Positions 1 to 9,294 of a DNA stretch of 64,000 bases are shown piece after piece (the first letter of the stretch is position 1; the number at the start of each line of letters is the position of its first letter). Position numbers and translations under genes: made by a program. The stretch is taken from positions 1,548,501-1,612,500 of the forward strand of contig NZ_CP009654.1 in the NCBI RefSeq assembly GCF_001880225.1. The letters run 5' to 3'. The notes below the pieces were generated by a model. It saw only the letters and a program-made list of their open reading frames with translations, was not told the DNA's origin and searched no databases. This stretch comes from Francisella frigiditurris (lineage in GTDB: Bacteria; Pseudomonadota; Gammaproteobacteria; Francisellales; Francisellaceae).

Positions 1-658
1 CGTTTACCATTGCTTTAGATACTTCTATCTCTTTTGAGATCACAGTATAAAACACATCTGGATAGCCATGCTCTTTAATAACTTTTTTACAAATATTTTG
101 AACTGCAATAGCACATAAAGGCGTTTTCTCAGAAGGTTTCCAAATAACTGTATTACCGCAAATTGCAGCAACAAAAGCATTCCATGACCAAACAGCAACA
201 GGAAAGTTAAAAGCAGAAATAACTCCAACAATTCCTAACGGGTGCCACTGATCATACATCCTATGTTCAGGACGTTCCGAGTGCATAGTTGAGCCATATA
301 ACATACGAGATTGACCAACAGCAAAATCTGCCATATCAATCATTTCCTGTACTTCGCCATCACCTTCTTGCTTAGATTTTCCCATTTCTAGAGAAACTAA
401 AGTGCCTAACGAGTCTTTATTTTTACGTAACTCTTCACCAATCAAGCGAACTAACTCACCACGTTTTGGAGCTGGGTATTTACGCCACTCTAGAAAAGCT
501 TCTTTAGCTTTATTAATAGCAGCTTCCATGTCAGTTAAATTTTCGTTTTTAACTTTAGCTAATAGTTTTCCATTTGCTGGATTAAAAGTTTCTATAGAAT
601 CAGAAAATTGGTTTTTAAGTTTTTCCAAACCCATTCCTAATTTAGCTATTTCATACAT
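1..658 (-). CDS. ALDH7-family aldehyde dehydrogenase (aminoadipate-semialdehyde dehydrogenase type), 3' end beyond the window
   Basis: This is an NAD(P)-dependent aldehyde dehydrogenase whose first 219 codons lie in the window; the catalytic Cys and Glu fall off the left edge. ATG at 658 is preceded by AAGGTGAT. Visible family features are the [10 protein letters not shown] motif at about residues 148-157, with the oxyanion-hole Asn151, and the cofactor-site WKPSEKTP at about 173-180. The FNFPVAVW form is typical of ALDH7 (antiquitin), which oxidises alpha-aminoadipate semialdehyde to aminoadipate. The gene follows a saccharopine-dehydrogenase-family gene by 29 nt on the same strand, so an operon for lysine breakdown is inferred. 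Another semialdehyde substrate cannot be excluded without the missing half. Confidence 0.85.
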   Translation of the reverse strand, partial: MYEIAKLGMGLEKLKNQFSDSIETFNPANGKLLAKVKNENLTDMEAAINKAKEAFLEWRKYPAPKRGELVRLIGEELRKNKDSLGTLVSLEMGKSKQEGDGEVQEMIDMADFAVGQSRMLYGSTMHSERPEHRMYDQWHPLGIVGVISAFNFPVAVWSWNAFVAAICGNTVIWKPSEKTPLCAIAVQNICKKVIKEHGYPDVFYTVISKEIEVSKAMVN

Positions 659-687
659 AATAGATCACCTTAGTTATTTTTTAATAT

Positions 688-1797
688 TTAAACTGCTTGA
701 ACAAGTAAGCCCTCATTCTCATAATATTTACCAAAACGATTATTATAGAAATCTTTCAAAGTAATAGATTCTTGATTTACAAAACCTTTTGGAAAGTAGT
801 TATTTAATACTAGATCAATTGTTACACACAAGCTTGTTGCTGTTGTCATCTGTAAAGCAGAGAAATGTTTTTCGTACATTTTTCTTGATGGAAATTTTTG
901 AGCGTAGTGCCTTTCAGCTCTTACTCCTTTACGAATACCATCTACGGAAACATATATAAGTACTATATCTTGGTTTATTCTTGGTATCGCATTTTCCATT
1001 ATTTTTACCATTAGATTTAGATCACTTCCTAATTTCATATCCTCCATTAAGAATTTCATCTTTTCGCAATGACCAGGATGTCTAATACTTTTATAATTTA
1101 TATTTTTCACCTTACCTTTATATGTCTCTATCATTGAGCCAATACCACCAGAAGTATTAAAAGCTTCATAAGTTAGACCATCAATTTTTATTTCTTCTAC
1201 ATCTGCTAATGGTGCTAGAACTCTCTCTTGTCCATCCACAACACCATTACATGGTTTTGCATATTCATTAACTAAGCCTTCAGTTGACCAGGTTAAACCA
1301 TACTGTAAAGTGTTTGATACGTTTAAAGGTAAAGCTCCCACTCTCATTCGAACAGTATCTACAGAATCAAATTCTTGCATAAGGTGATTTGTAACTATAC
1401 TTATAAATCCTGGAGCTAATCCACATTGTGGAGCAAAGATTGCATTAGATTTTTGTGATAACTCTCTAATTATATTAGTAGTTTCAACATCCTCTGTTAA
1501 ATCAAAATAATTAACTTCAATTTCTTTAGCTAATTTTGCTATTTCCGTATTACAAAAAAATGGAAGACAAGAGACAATCGAGCCTATCTGATTATTTTTT
1601 ATATATTCAGTTATTTCTTGTTTGTTATTAGCATCTAATTCTATATATATTAAATTATCTTTATGTTTATCTAATTTAGGCTTACTATGTGGAATAACCC
1701 TATCTGCTAAATGAATGATATAACTGCCTGACTCAACTAGTAGACAACTTGCTAAAGTCCCAACTCTACCAGCACCTAAAACTAATAAATTTTGCAT
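688..1797 (-). CDS. Saccharopine dehydrogenase family protein (Lys9-like)
   Basis: A 369-residue oxidoreductase of the saccharopine dehydrogenase/reductase family. The N-terminus is a Rossmann fold with GAGRVG at residues 8-13. The length fits single-domain Lys9-type enzymes, which interconvert saccharopine with glutamate plus aminoadipate semialdehyde. A homospermidine or carboxynorspermidine synthase relative is the main alternative. The adjacent downstream ALDH7 gene, which would consume aminoadipate semialdehyde, favours the saccharopine reaction. No lysine-ketoglutarate reductase is seen in the window, so the first step must be encoded elsewhere or the pair handles another semialdehyde. 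Confidence 0.8.
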   Translation of the reverse strand: MQNLLVLGAGRVGTLASCLLVESGSYIIHLADRVIPHSKPKLDKHKDNLIYIELDANNKQEITEYIKNNQIGSIVSCLPFFCNTEIAKLAKEIEVNYFDLTEDVETTNIIRELSQKSNAIFAPQCGLAPGFISIVTNHLMQEFDSVDTVRMRVGALPLNVSNTLQYGLTWSTEGLVNEYAKPCNGVVDGQERVLAPLADVEEIKIDGLTYEAFNTSGGIGSMIETYKGKVKNINYKSIRHPGHCEKMKFLMEDMKLGSDLNLMVKIMENAIPRINQDIVLIYVSVDGIRKGVRAERHYAQKFPSRKMYEKHFSALQMTTATSLCVTIDLVLNNYFPKGFVNQESITLKDFYNNRFGKYYENEGLLVQAV

Positions 1798-1897
1798 AGA
1801 GAATCCCTATATCAGTAAAGGTATATAATCCATTCTATAGTGGAAAGCTCTCTTATAAAAGAATTATGCGCTTTAAATAGGAATAAATAAGAAAAAT

Positions 1898-3007
1898 TTA
1901 AAAGGTTACTATAGTTCTAATATTGTTATGCATTTCTTCAAAGCCTTTATTAATATCATCTATTTTAATGTTTGATGTAATTAATTTATCTATATTAATT
2001 CTGCCATCCATATACCAATCAACTATTTCTGGCACATCTGTACGACCTCTCATTCCACCAAAGGCTGAGCCTTTCCAAGTTCGACCTGTAACTAGCTGAA
2101 ATGGTCTTGTGCTTATTTCCTCTCCTGCTCCAGCCACTCCGATTATGACACTTTCACCCCAACCTTTATGAACACACTCAAGGGCTTGCCTCATTACTTT
2201 TACATTTCCTATACACTCAAAGCTATAGTCAGCTCCTCCACCAGTCAGTCTCACTAGATGGCTAACTAAGTCTTCATCTATTTCATTAGGGTTTACAAAG
2301 TCTGTCATACCAAACTTGGCTGCTAAATTTTTCTTAGCATTATTTGTATCAACTCCGATTATTTGTCCAGCTCCAACCAGTTTTGCTCCTTGGATTACAT
2401 TAAGACCAATACCACCTAGACCGAATACCACCACGCTAGAACCTGCTTCAACATTTGCCGTTTTGACTACGGCACCAACACCTGTGGTAACTCCACAACC
2501 TATATAGCAAACCTTATCTAATGGTGCATCTTTTCTTATCTTAGCTACAGCTATCTCTGGTAATACTGTATAGTTTGAAAAAGTTGAGCAACCCATATAA
2601 TGAAAAATTTCTCGTCCATCAGAGCTTGAAAATCTACTTGTTCCATCAGGCATTAAACCTTTACCTTGTGTCTCTCTTATAGCTTGGCATAAGTTAGTTT
2701 TAGGATTTAGACAATACTCACAATTTCTACATTCTGGAGTATATAAAGCTATTACATGATCACCAGGTTTAACACTAGTGACATTCTTGCCAACCTCAAC
2801 AACTACTCCTGCTCCTTCATGCCCTAATATAGAAGGAAAGAGTCCCTCAGGATCTCTACCAGAAAGAGTGTAAGCATCTGTATGACAAATACCTGTTGCT
2901 TTGATCTCGATAAGAACTTCATTGTCTTTAGGTAATGAAACATTCACTATCTCTATTGATAATGGAGCTTTTGCTTCCCATGCTACTGCTGCTTTTGACT
3001 TGATCAT
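1898..3007 (-). CDS. frmA: S-(hydroxymethyl)glutathione dehydrogenase / class III alcohol dehydrogenase
   Basis: Zinc- and NAD-dependent cytosolic enzyme that oxidises the formaldehyde-glutathione adduct to S-formylglutathione; class III enzymes also reduce S-nitrosoglutathione. At 369 residues it has the usual family length. Catalytic zinc ligands Cys41 (in GICHTD) and His63 (in LGHEGAG) are present, as are the four structural-zinc cysteines 93, 96, 99 and 107. [10 protein letters not shown] motif marks the NAD-binding fold. No formylglutathione hydrolase (frmB) or FrmR repressor is adjacent, so it appears to be a single-gene unit. The neighbours on both sides are unrelated. Confidence 0.95.
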   Translation of the reverse strand: MIKSKAAVAWEAKAPLSIEIVNVSLPKDNEVLIEIKATGICHTDAYTLSGRDPEGLFPSILGHEGAGVVVEVGKNVTSVKPGDHVIALYTPECRNCEYCLNPKTNLCQAIRETQGKGLMPDGTSRFSSSDGREIFHYMGCSTFSNYTVLPEIAVAKIRKDAPLDKVCYIGCGVTTGVGAVVKTANVEAGSSVVVFGLGGIGLNVIQGAKLVGAGQIIGVDTNNAKKNLAAKFGMTDFVNPNEIDEDLVSHLVRLTGGGADYSFECIGNVKVMRQALECVHKGWGESVIIGVAGAGEEISTRPFQLVTGRTWKGSAFGGMRGRTDVPEIVDWYMDGRINIDKLITSNIKIDDINKGFEEMHNNIRTIVTF

Positions 3008-3112
3008 AATGAAAAAAATAACTTTAAAATATTATCAAATATTAACAAAGTTATTTTTATTTAATAGTAATTTCTAGTAGAAAATAAGTAGATGTGATTT
3101 ATTTTAAATAAT

Positions 3113-3283
3113 CTATTTTTTTAATTTTCCAAGTAAAGAAAAAATTAAAGATCCAACAAATAGCACGATAAATATAATAAAAACAATTTTTGCAAGAGTT
3201 GCAGCAAGCCCTGCTATTCCAGAAAAACCAAAAAGTGCAGCTACTATTGCTACGACTAAAAATACAAGTGTCCAATATAACAT
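3113..3283 (-). CDS. Small DUF1328-type membrane protein
   Basis: A 56-residue protein starting [16 protein letters not shown] and ending LLGKLKK. The ATG at 3283 has GGAG about 8 nt upstream. It holds two hydrophobic helices (about residues 3-22 and 30-50) with a Gly-rich [10 protein letters not shown] turn between them. Length, two-helix layout and this motif match the DUF1328 (YtjA-like) family of unknown function, found widely in proteobacteria. A longer frame over the same bases on the same strand gives a Cys/Phe-rich sequence with no family resemblance and is rejected. It is probably monocistronic. Confidence 0.85.
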   Translation of the reverse strand: MLYWTLVFLVVAIVAALFGFSGIAGLAATLAKIVFIIFIVLFVGSLIFSLLGKLKK

Positions 3284-3417
3284 AATCCATTCTCCTCTCT
3301 TTTATTTTTGTAAATATTTTCAATAAAAATAGTTTAATGTTATGAAAATTATATCATTGCCAATTTTTTTGTCAATATTTGACAAAGCATATGACAAAAT
3401 AAAAAGTAGTGATTAAT

Positions 3418-3765
3418 TTAAATTTCCCAGCCAGTTACTTCATAGCCTTTTTTCTTTAAGCAAATTTCTATAAACTTTTGATCCGAATCATCTGACCCTA
3501 AATCTTCCCAGGCATATACACTAGCAAAACTTCCTCCTTTAAGAGCTGTTGCAAGAGCCGCAGTACTACTGACAACTCCCAAAGCTATTTGACCACCACT
3601 AACTTCTTGTTGATCTGCTAATTCTTTACATTCTGCTATATCTTTATCTCTTTGCTCTTTGCTAGTATTTTTATAAACATCATTAGGATAGAATTTAGGC
3701 TGTATACTACAACCAGAAACAACAATTGCTAATATTATAAAAACTAAAAATTTACTTCTATTCAT
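3418..3765 (-). CDS. Hypothetical lipoprotein
   Basis: A 115-residue protein with a lipoprotein signal: a basic start, a hydrophobic stretch from residue 6 to 16 and the lipobox VSGC with Cys19. GGAGATGG precedes the ATG. The mature part has a charged region rich in Lys, Asp and Glu, then a Gly/Ala/Ser-rich segment (about residues 57-80) and a C-terminal part with a second Cys pair region (ECKEL, EICLKK). The Gly/Ala segment could insert in or contact a membrane. I do not recognise the family. It stands alone between the DUF1328 gene and yheS. Confidence 0.75.
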   Translation of the reverse strand: MNRSKFLVFIILAIVVSGCSIQPKFYPNDVYKNTSKEQRDKDIAECKELADQQEVSGGQIALGVVSSTAALATALKGGSFASVYAWEDLGSDDSDQKFIEICLKKKGYEVTGWEI

Positions 3766-3860
3766 ATTTCCATCTCCTATCTAAAAAAGATTATCATCAA
3801 ATTGGATGGTAATTATAACCTTTGCTAATTTAGTAGTATGTATACAAAAATAAATATCAC

Positions 3861-5747
3861 CTATTCATTTTTTTGAAACTGCTCAAGCTCTTCTAAAGCA
3901 GCAAACCATTCAACTTCAACTTCTTCTATCCTTGCTTTTAGATCTGAATGCTCTAATAAAGTTTTTTGAAGCTTTTCTTTATTATTATATAACTCTTCAT
4001 CTTGCAGCAAAATTTCCATCTCAGAATTTCTCTTTTGTAGACTAGCTAAATTCTTTTCTAGTTTTTTAACTCTATCCTGAATTGGTTTTAGTTGCCTTCT
4101 CTCATTCGCTGAGAGTTTACGACTTTCTTTTTTCTCGACATTATTCTTATTTTGTTGAGGTGCATTTTCAGACTTCTTAACTTCTAGAATATATTTATAA
4201 TAATCTTTCATATCACCATCAAATGGTCTGACTTTGCCCTCACCAACAAGCATATATTCATCAACTGTAGACTCTAATAGAAATCTATCATGCGATACAA
4301 GTATTATTGCTCCTTGGAAACTCTGTAAAGCAACTGTCAAAGCCTCTCTGACTCCAATATCTAAGTGGTTTGTTGGTTCATCTAGTAATAAGAAATTAGG
4401 CTCTTGGTAAACTATCATCGCTAAAGCTAACCTTGCTTTTTCTCCACCTGAAAAAGTTCCTACTTTAGCTAATGCTTTGTCACCAGTAAAATTAAAACTG
4501 CCTAAAAATGTTCTTAGTTTTTCTTGAGTAGCTTTAGTATCTAATCTTTGCATATGTAATAATGGACTAGCTTGCATATCTAACATATCTAATGAATGCT
4601 GCGAGAAATAACCAATTTTAAGATTAGGATGCTTTTCTATTTTGCCTGAAAGGATAGATATCTCGCCAATCAACGACTTAATCAATGTCGACTTACCAGC
4701 ACCATTTAGGCCTAAAAGCCCTATTCGCATATCATTATAAATATTTAAGCCAACATTATCTAATATGACTTTATTGCCATAACCTAGCTCAGTATTTTGT
4801 AAACTAACTAATGTCCCACCTAAATGCTCTTTTGTTTGCTTAAACTCAAAACTAAATTCTGAATCAGCTTTAACAGATTCTATTCGCTGAATTTTATCAA
4901 GCATCTTAATACGACTTTGAGCTTGCTTTGCTTTAGTTGCTTTTGCTTTAAAACGATTAATAAAACTCTCTAAGTGCTCTATGTGTTTTTGCTGTTTCTC
5001 AAAATGCTTTTGCTGAAGAACTTTTTGCTCATAAGATTGTTTCTCATACGATGAGTAATTACCTGTATATGTATCTATATTTTTACTCTCAATATGAAAG
5101 ATTTGCTTAACAACATTATCAAGAAAAATCCTATCATGTGAAATAAGTAATAAAGAGCCTTTATACTCTTGTAGATATTGCTCTAACCATAAGACTGCAT
5201 CTAAATCTAAGTGGTTTGTAGGTTCATCCAGCAATAGGATATCTGACTCTTGCAAAAGTGCTTGAGCAAGATTTAATCTTATCTGCCACCCACCAGAAAG
5301 CTCTTTTACAGATTGATCTTGTTGCGCAGTTGTAAAGCCTAATCCTGATAAAAGCTTACCTGCTTGAGACTCTATAGAATATCCGCCTAATGACTCATAC
5401 TCCTCATGATATCTAGAGTATTCAACGAAATCCTCACTTGCTAAAGCCTCTACCATATTATGTTTTAAAGTCTTTAAAGACTCTATACCATTTACAACAT
5501 AGTCAATCACCTTAGCATCAAAATCATCAACTTCTTGCTTGACTGTAACTATACGAGTATTCCTAGCAATCTCAATATCACCTTTATCCGCTGAGATATT
5601 GTGTTGTATTAAGTTAAATAAAGTAGTTTTGCCAGTACCATTTTTACCAACCAAACCTATCTTCTGATTTGGAAATATAGAGAAGCTTACATCATCAAAA
5701 AGCTCTTTTACCTCTACTTGGTAAGATACATTCTTAAAGAAAATCAT
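3861..5747 (-). CDS. yheS: ABC-F family ATPase, YheS-like
   Basis: A 628-residue soluble protein with two ABC ATPase domains and no membrane segments, the ABC-F architecture. The first domain has Walker A GKNGTGKT at 34-41, an LSGGW signature and LLLDEPTNHLD. The second has GLNGAGKST, FSGGEKARL and LLLDEPTNHLD. Between them is a linker with the RFKAKATKAKQAQSRIKML motif of the ABC-F P-site tRNA interaction region. A charged coiled coil forms the last 110 residues. Length and motif order match YheS. ABC-F proteins act on the ribosome to resolve stalled translation. The neighbours do not form an obvious operon with it. Confidence 0.92.
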   Translation of the reverse strand: MIFFKNVSYQVEVKELFDDVSFSIFPNQKIGLVGKNGTGKTTLFNLIQHNISADKGDIEIARNTRIVTVKQEVDDFDAKVIDYVVNGIESLKTLKHNMVEALASEDFVEYSRYHEEYESLGGYSIESQAGKLLSGLGFTTAQQDQSVKELSGGWQIRLNLAQALLQESDILLLDEPTNHLDLDAVLWLEQYLQEYKGSLLLISHDRIFLDNVVKQIFHIESKNIDTYTGNYSSYEKQSYEQKVLQQKHFEKQQKHIEHLESFINRFKAKATKAKQAQSRIKMLDKIQRIESVKADSEFSFEFKQTKEHLGGTLVSLQNTELGYGNKVILDNVGLNIYNDMRIGLLGLNGAGKSTLIKSLIGEISILSGKIEKHPNLKIGYFSQHSLDMLDMQASPLLHMQRLDTKATQEKLRTFLGSFNFTGDKALAKVGTFSGGEKARLALAMIVYQEPNFLLLDEPTNHLDIGVREALTVALQSFQGAIILVSHDRFLLESTVDEYMLVGEGKVRPFDGDMKDYYKYILEVKKSENAPQQNKNNVEKKESRKLSANERRQLKPIQDRVKKLEKNLASLQKRNSEMEILLQDEELYNNKEKLQKTLLEHSDLKARIEEVEVEWFAALEELEQFQKNE

Positions 5748-5824
5748 TAGTTTTAATATAAATATTTAATTATGTAAATTATATACGTTAAGTGTTTATA
5801 TAAAAGAGGTTTAGAAAATATAGC

Positions 5825-6616
5825 TTACTGATTTAACTTATTTAATAATGCTAGATAGAAAAAACAGATAATATAAGCGATAACTGTTCCAAAATTAATG
5901 CCCAAAATTGGATACAGCCAATAGATTAGTAAATCATATATTATTAAAATAGATACGCCATATGAAAAATGCTTAAGTACGCCTGGGTAAAGCTGGTCTT
6001 TGTAACTGAATATCAAAACTGTAGTTACAGATGTAAGCATAACTGGAAAGGATGAAAATACTCCAGCCCACTCATGACCAACAGAGCGCGACACCCCTGT
6101 TATCAATAGAACCAATGAGGAAACAAGAGTAACTCTAAATGAGATAATCATAATCTTATTAGTTGGTTTTAACTTAGTCTTCCCAGTAATGCGTTTGTTA
6201 TCTGGCACATGTCTAAAGAAAAAGATACTCACTATCATTGAGAATAAGAAAATAATAAAGCCTGATAGTAAATTAAGGTGTAATGATGTAATCCCATAGC
6301 CACTAATAAAATAAACAACAAATCCAACAACAAGTGCGCTAATCGTGTTTAAAAATCGTTGATTAATAAATAACTTGCCGCCTAGATAAAATCCCATAGT
6401 AAATATAAGAGTACTAGTGAAACCAGCAAGTGCATAAGGCATAGAATCAATCAAAAACTGTAAGCCATTTTCTCTAGCATAGAAATATGTAAAAACACCA
6501 ACGCTTAAGGGCAAACCCGAACACAAGCCACCCAGTCTAGGGCTTTTTTCAGAAATATAGATAAGCCCCAATACCATTAGCACTGACAGTATTATCTTGA
6601 TAGCTATTAACATCAT
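5825..6616 (-). CDS. Integral membrane protein with probable internal duplication
   Basis: A 263-residue polytopic protein of about eight hydrophobic segments; AGGAG lies 8 nt before the first of two adjacent ATG codons. I do not recognise a named family. The N-terminal half carries a motif around residues 25-40 (SPRLGGLCSGLPLSV) and the C-terminal half a similar one around 184-196 (GHEWAGVFSSFPVML). Both sit just before a membrane helix, which suggests two repeated four-helix units as in many transporters. A short basic cytoplasmic loop (about 135-155) separates the halves. Transport is inferred from topology only; no substrate is suggested by neighbours. Confidence 0.75.
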   Translation of the reverse strand: MMLIAIKIILSVLMVLGLIYISEKSPRLGGLCSGLPLSVGVFTYFYARENGLQFLIDSMPYALAGFTSTLIFTMGFYLGGKLFINQRFLNTISALVVGFVVYFISGYGITSLHLNLLSGFIIFLFSMIVSIFFFRHVPDNKRITGKTKLKPTNKIMIISFRVTLVSSLVLLITGVSRSVGHEWAGVFSSFPVMLTSVTTVLIFSYKDQLYPGVLKHFSYGVSILIIYDLLIYWLYPILGINFGTVIAYIICFFYLALLNKLNQ

Positions 6617-6758
6617 ATATAGAGTCTCCTCTTACAAACTCTAATCTCCCCACGAAATATACTCTGTGAGTTTACACTATTTGGTATTTTTATAAATGAT
6701 ATTCGTTTAGCCTGTCATGTTATAATCATAAAAGTTTATATTTGCAGCAATTAAATAA

Positions 6759-7361
6759 ATGAAAGATGTAATAATTATCCTATTCAACGACTTTGAAACT
6801 CTAGATGTATTTGGACCAGTTGAAATATTGGGAAGCTTTAAAGAACATTTCAAACTTGAATACTACTCTCTTGAGGGTGGAAATATTCTTAGTAGTCAAA
6901 ATGTCTCAATAGCTACTAAGAAACTCTCTGAAATCAACTCAAAGGATTATATATTATTTGTACCGGGTGGTATGGGTACTCGTGAGCTAGTTAATGATGT
7001 TAAGCTAATAAATAAACTTACAGAATTAGCAAAAAATGCTGAATATATAATAACTGTGTGTACTGGCTCTAGTCTCTTCTGCAAAACTGGTTTACTAGAT
7101 GGTAAAAGAGCAACTTCAAACAAAAAAGCTTTTACTTGGACAAAATCTCTAGCGCCTAATGTCTCTTGGGTACAAAAAGCTAGATGGGTAAAAGATGGCA
7201 ATATCTACACAAGTTCTGGAGTAAGTGCTGGTATAGATATGACGTTAGGGTTTATATCAGATCTACTAGGTTATGAAGTAGCTAAACAAAAAAGTATAGA
7301 TATTGAGTATGAGTGGAAAGAAGATTCTAGTTATGATCCTTTTTCGGAAATATACTATTAA
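6759..7361 (+). CDS. DJ-1/PfpI family protein, isonitrile-hydratase-like
   Basis: A 200-residue cytosolic protein of the DJ-1/PfpI superfamily. The nucleophile elbow is TVCTGSSLF with Cys101 and Thr102, and an acidic residue, Asp16 in ETLDVFGP, lies near the N-terminus. From memory these match the catalytic set of Pseudomonas isonitrile hydratase (InhA), as does the overall length. The C-terminal GVSAGIDMTL motif is also typical of this subgroup. The substrate is not known, and related proteins may instead be transcription-regulator domains or glyoxalases; no DNA-binding domain is fused here. The stop overlaps the end of the convergent downstream gene by 4 nt. Confidence 0.82.
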   Translation: MKDVIIILFNDFETLDVFGPVEILGSFKEHFKLEYYSLEGGNILSSQNVSIATKKLSEINSKDYILFVPGGMGTRELVNDVKLINKLTELAKNAEYIITVCTGSSLFCKTGLLDGKRATSNKKAFTWTKSLAPNVSWVQKARWVKDGNIYTSSGVSAGIDMTLGFISDLLGYEVAKQKSIDIEYEWKEDSSYDPFSEIYY

Positions 7362-8314
7362 AATATTTCCAAGACCTCATCAAACTGAGGCTTTTTAATA
7401 TTCCAAAAAATAATATTTGCTCCTATATAATCCTTATTAAAATTATATAATTCTTTAACTGTAAACTTTCTATTTGTCTTTGGATTTGTATAAGTATAAT
7501 CAGGTTCTTGAACAGCTATAGTTACTATATCAAGCTTTGATTTATATTTATTAAAAAATGGATAACTATTTTTCATCTGCCCCTTTCTATATGGCACTGT
7601 ATCTGGGTTTCCTACCCCAATATTACTTTCTAAAGCCATATTAAATATTTTCTCCATATAACCATGATCATTATTCCACTCACATGGTAAAAAGTTAATA
7701 TACTGAACAATATAACTATCTGGAAAAGCTTTCTTTACAGCCTTTATATTACTTATTACAGAGTCTACATACGTACTACAGAAATCTTCTGTTATATACT
7801 TTTCTTCTATATCTACAGATGTCTCTGGTAAGTTAATACCTTCTACCTTTCCATTAAACTTTTTACCTAATTGATATATTAGCTTTTGGAATCTTTCTCT
7901 GACTTTAGTGTTCCATTGTTTTGTTACCCAACCAGCTCCTATAGGTTGACCCTCTCCTGCAAAATCTACTTGCTCTTGAATACCATAATCATATTCTTTT
8001 GTCCGTAAATAGTCTGGTACTGGTATTCTATTTATCTCAAATGTTTTGTCTTGTAACTGGATGAATAATTTTTTATTTAACTTTGACAGTTCTTTATAAT
8101 CACTTTCTATATCTGAAAAATTATAATTATCCTTAGATGGCTCAAGTTTTCTCCAAGAATAAATTATTTGCACTCCTTTAACTTGAGGATGATTTATATC
8201 ATTTAAGTGTTCTTTAACTGAATCACCATCTAAAAATAAATAGAGCTCTGGATCTTTTGTATAACCTAAACTTACTCCAAAAACAAAAATTATTATGCAA
8301 ATTATTTTTTTCAT
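7358..8314 (-). CDS. Exported protein, possible glycosidase-like TIM barrel
   Basis: A 318-residue protein with an N-terminal signal sequence (MKKIICIIIFVFGVSLG, cleavage near residue 18). The body resembles retaining glycosidase barrels: an early strand GVQIIYSWRKLEPSKDNYNF ends in a Trp and is followed by a helix, a strand LFIQLQDK, and a strand GINLPETSVD with Glu165 where clan-A enzymes place the acid/base. Many conserved-looking Trp, Tyr and Asp residues line the C-terminal strands. I do not recognise a specific family, and glycosidase activity is only inferred. It is the last gene of a run prmA-dusB-this gene, 2 nt after dusB, so it may be co-transcribed with them. Confidence 0.72.
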   Translation of the reverse strand: MKKIICIIIFVFGVSLGYTKDPELYLFLDGDSVKEHLNDINHPQVKGVQIIYSWRKLEPSKDNYNFSDIESDYKELSKLNKKLFIQLQDKTFEINRIPVPDYLRTKEYDYGIQEQVDFAGEGQPIGAGWVTKQWNTKVRERFQKLIYQLGKKFNGKVEGINLPETSVDIEEKYITEDFCSTYVDSVISNIKAVKKAFPDSYIVQYINFLPCEWNNDHGYMEKIFNMALESNIGVGNPDTVPYRKGQMKNSYPFFNKYKSKLDIVTIAVQEPDYTYTNPKTNRKFTVKELYNFNKDYIGANIIFWNIKKPQFDEVLEIF

Positions 8315-8316
8315 TT

Positions 8317-9294
8317 CTATACAACAGTATCTCTATAACTAGCTAATAACTCAAAAATCTCACTCTCATTTTCTAACTGATTTAATTTCATACGAAATTC
8401 TTTTGAATTTGGGATATCTTGTAGATAAAAACTAGCATGAGTACGGATTTCTTTTACAGCCACCTTAGCAGTCTTTAGTTTTATAAGTCTTCTAAGATGC
8501 TCAGCTAAAACCTCTACTCTTTCTGCTGGAGTTGGTTGAGGGATTATTTCACCAGTATTTAGATACTCTGCAATCTGCCTAAATATCCATGGATTACCAC
8601 GAGAAGCACGCCCAACCATCACAGCATCACATCCTGTATGCTCCATCATCGCCTTAGCACTGTGTGGGCTATCCACATCACCATTACCAATTAGTACAGT
8701 ATTTACAGCTTTTCTCACATCTCGGATAACATCCCAATTTGCCTGACCTGTGTACATCTGCTCCCTAGTCCTAGCATGTAGGGCTATAGCACTTACTCCC
8801 GCAGCTTCACAAGCTTTAGCGACTTCTATAGCATTTATATTTTCAGCATCCCAGCCCATACGCATTTTCACAGTTACGGGTTTATGTACTGCTTTTACAA
8901 CTGCTGTAAGTATTTCATTAATCCTATCAACATCTTTTAGAAGTGCTGCTCCAGCTTGTAGCTTCTTAGCAATTTTTGGCATTGGGCAACCCATATTTAT
9001 ATCTAAAAAATCACACTCTGTATTTTCAGCAATATACTTTGTCGCACCTACGAAGCTCTCTAAATCTGTACCAAATATCTGTATCCCAAGTGGTTTTTCG
9101 CTGTTCTCCATATAGAGCATTTCCATAGTTTCCCAGTTACGATCTACTACAGCTTTGTTACTCACCATCTCAGTATAGATCAGCCCTGCCCCATGCTCCT
9201 TGCAAATAGTACGAAAGGCACTATCACAGAAGCCTGCCATCGGTGCAAGCACTACATTATTTTCTATTTCAATATCTGCTATTTTAAAGCCCAC
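8317..9294 (-). CDS. dusB: tRNA-dihydrouridine synthase B
   Basis: FMN-dependent enzyme that reduces uridine to dihydrouridine in the tRNA D-loop. It is 325 residues, close to family length. Seen are the FMN-site LAPMAGFCD at 17-24, the catalytic Cys103 in INMGCPMPK, VKMRMGWD, and IGNGDV followed by VMVGRASRGNPWIF. The start is GTG at 9294; the next Met (residue 19) lies inside the FMN motif, so it cannot be the start. The gene overlaps the end of prmA by 11 nt, suggesting translational coupling. In many gammaproteobacteria the order is prmA, dusB, fis, but no fis gene follows here. Confidence 0.93.
   Translation of the reverse strand: MGFKIADIEIENNVVLAPMAGFCDSAFRTICKEHGAGLIYTEMVSNKAVVDRNWETMEMLYMENSEKPLGIQIFGTDLESFVGATKYIAENTECDFLDINMGCPMPKIAKKLQAGAALLKDVDRINEILTAVVKAVHKPVTVKMRMGWDAENINAIEVAKACEAAGVSAIALHARTREQMYTGQANWDVIRDVRKAVNTVLIGNGDVDSPHSAKAMMEHTGCDAVMVGRASRGNPWIFRQIAEYLNTGEIIPQPTPAERVEVLAEHLRRLIKLKTAKVAVKEIRTHASFYLQDIPNSKEFRMKLNQLENESEIFELLASYRDTVV

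Noticed and set aside
402..764. Plus-strand frame of 120 codons opposite the ALDH7 gene
   Set aside because: It lies antisense to a well-conserved enzyme and to the end of the saccharopine dehydrogenase gene, with no ribosome-binding site.
3099..3323. 74-codon minus-strand frame rich in Cys, Phe and Trp
   Set aside because: It overlaps the DUF1328-like gene in another frame, has no family likeness and a weaker start context.
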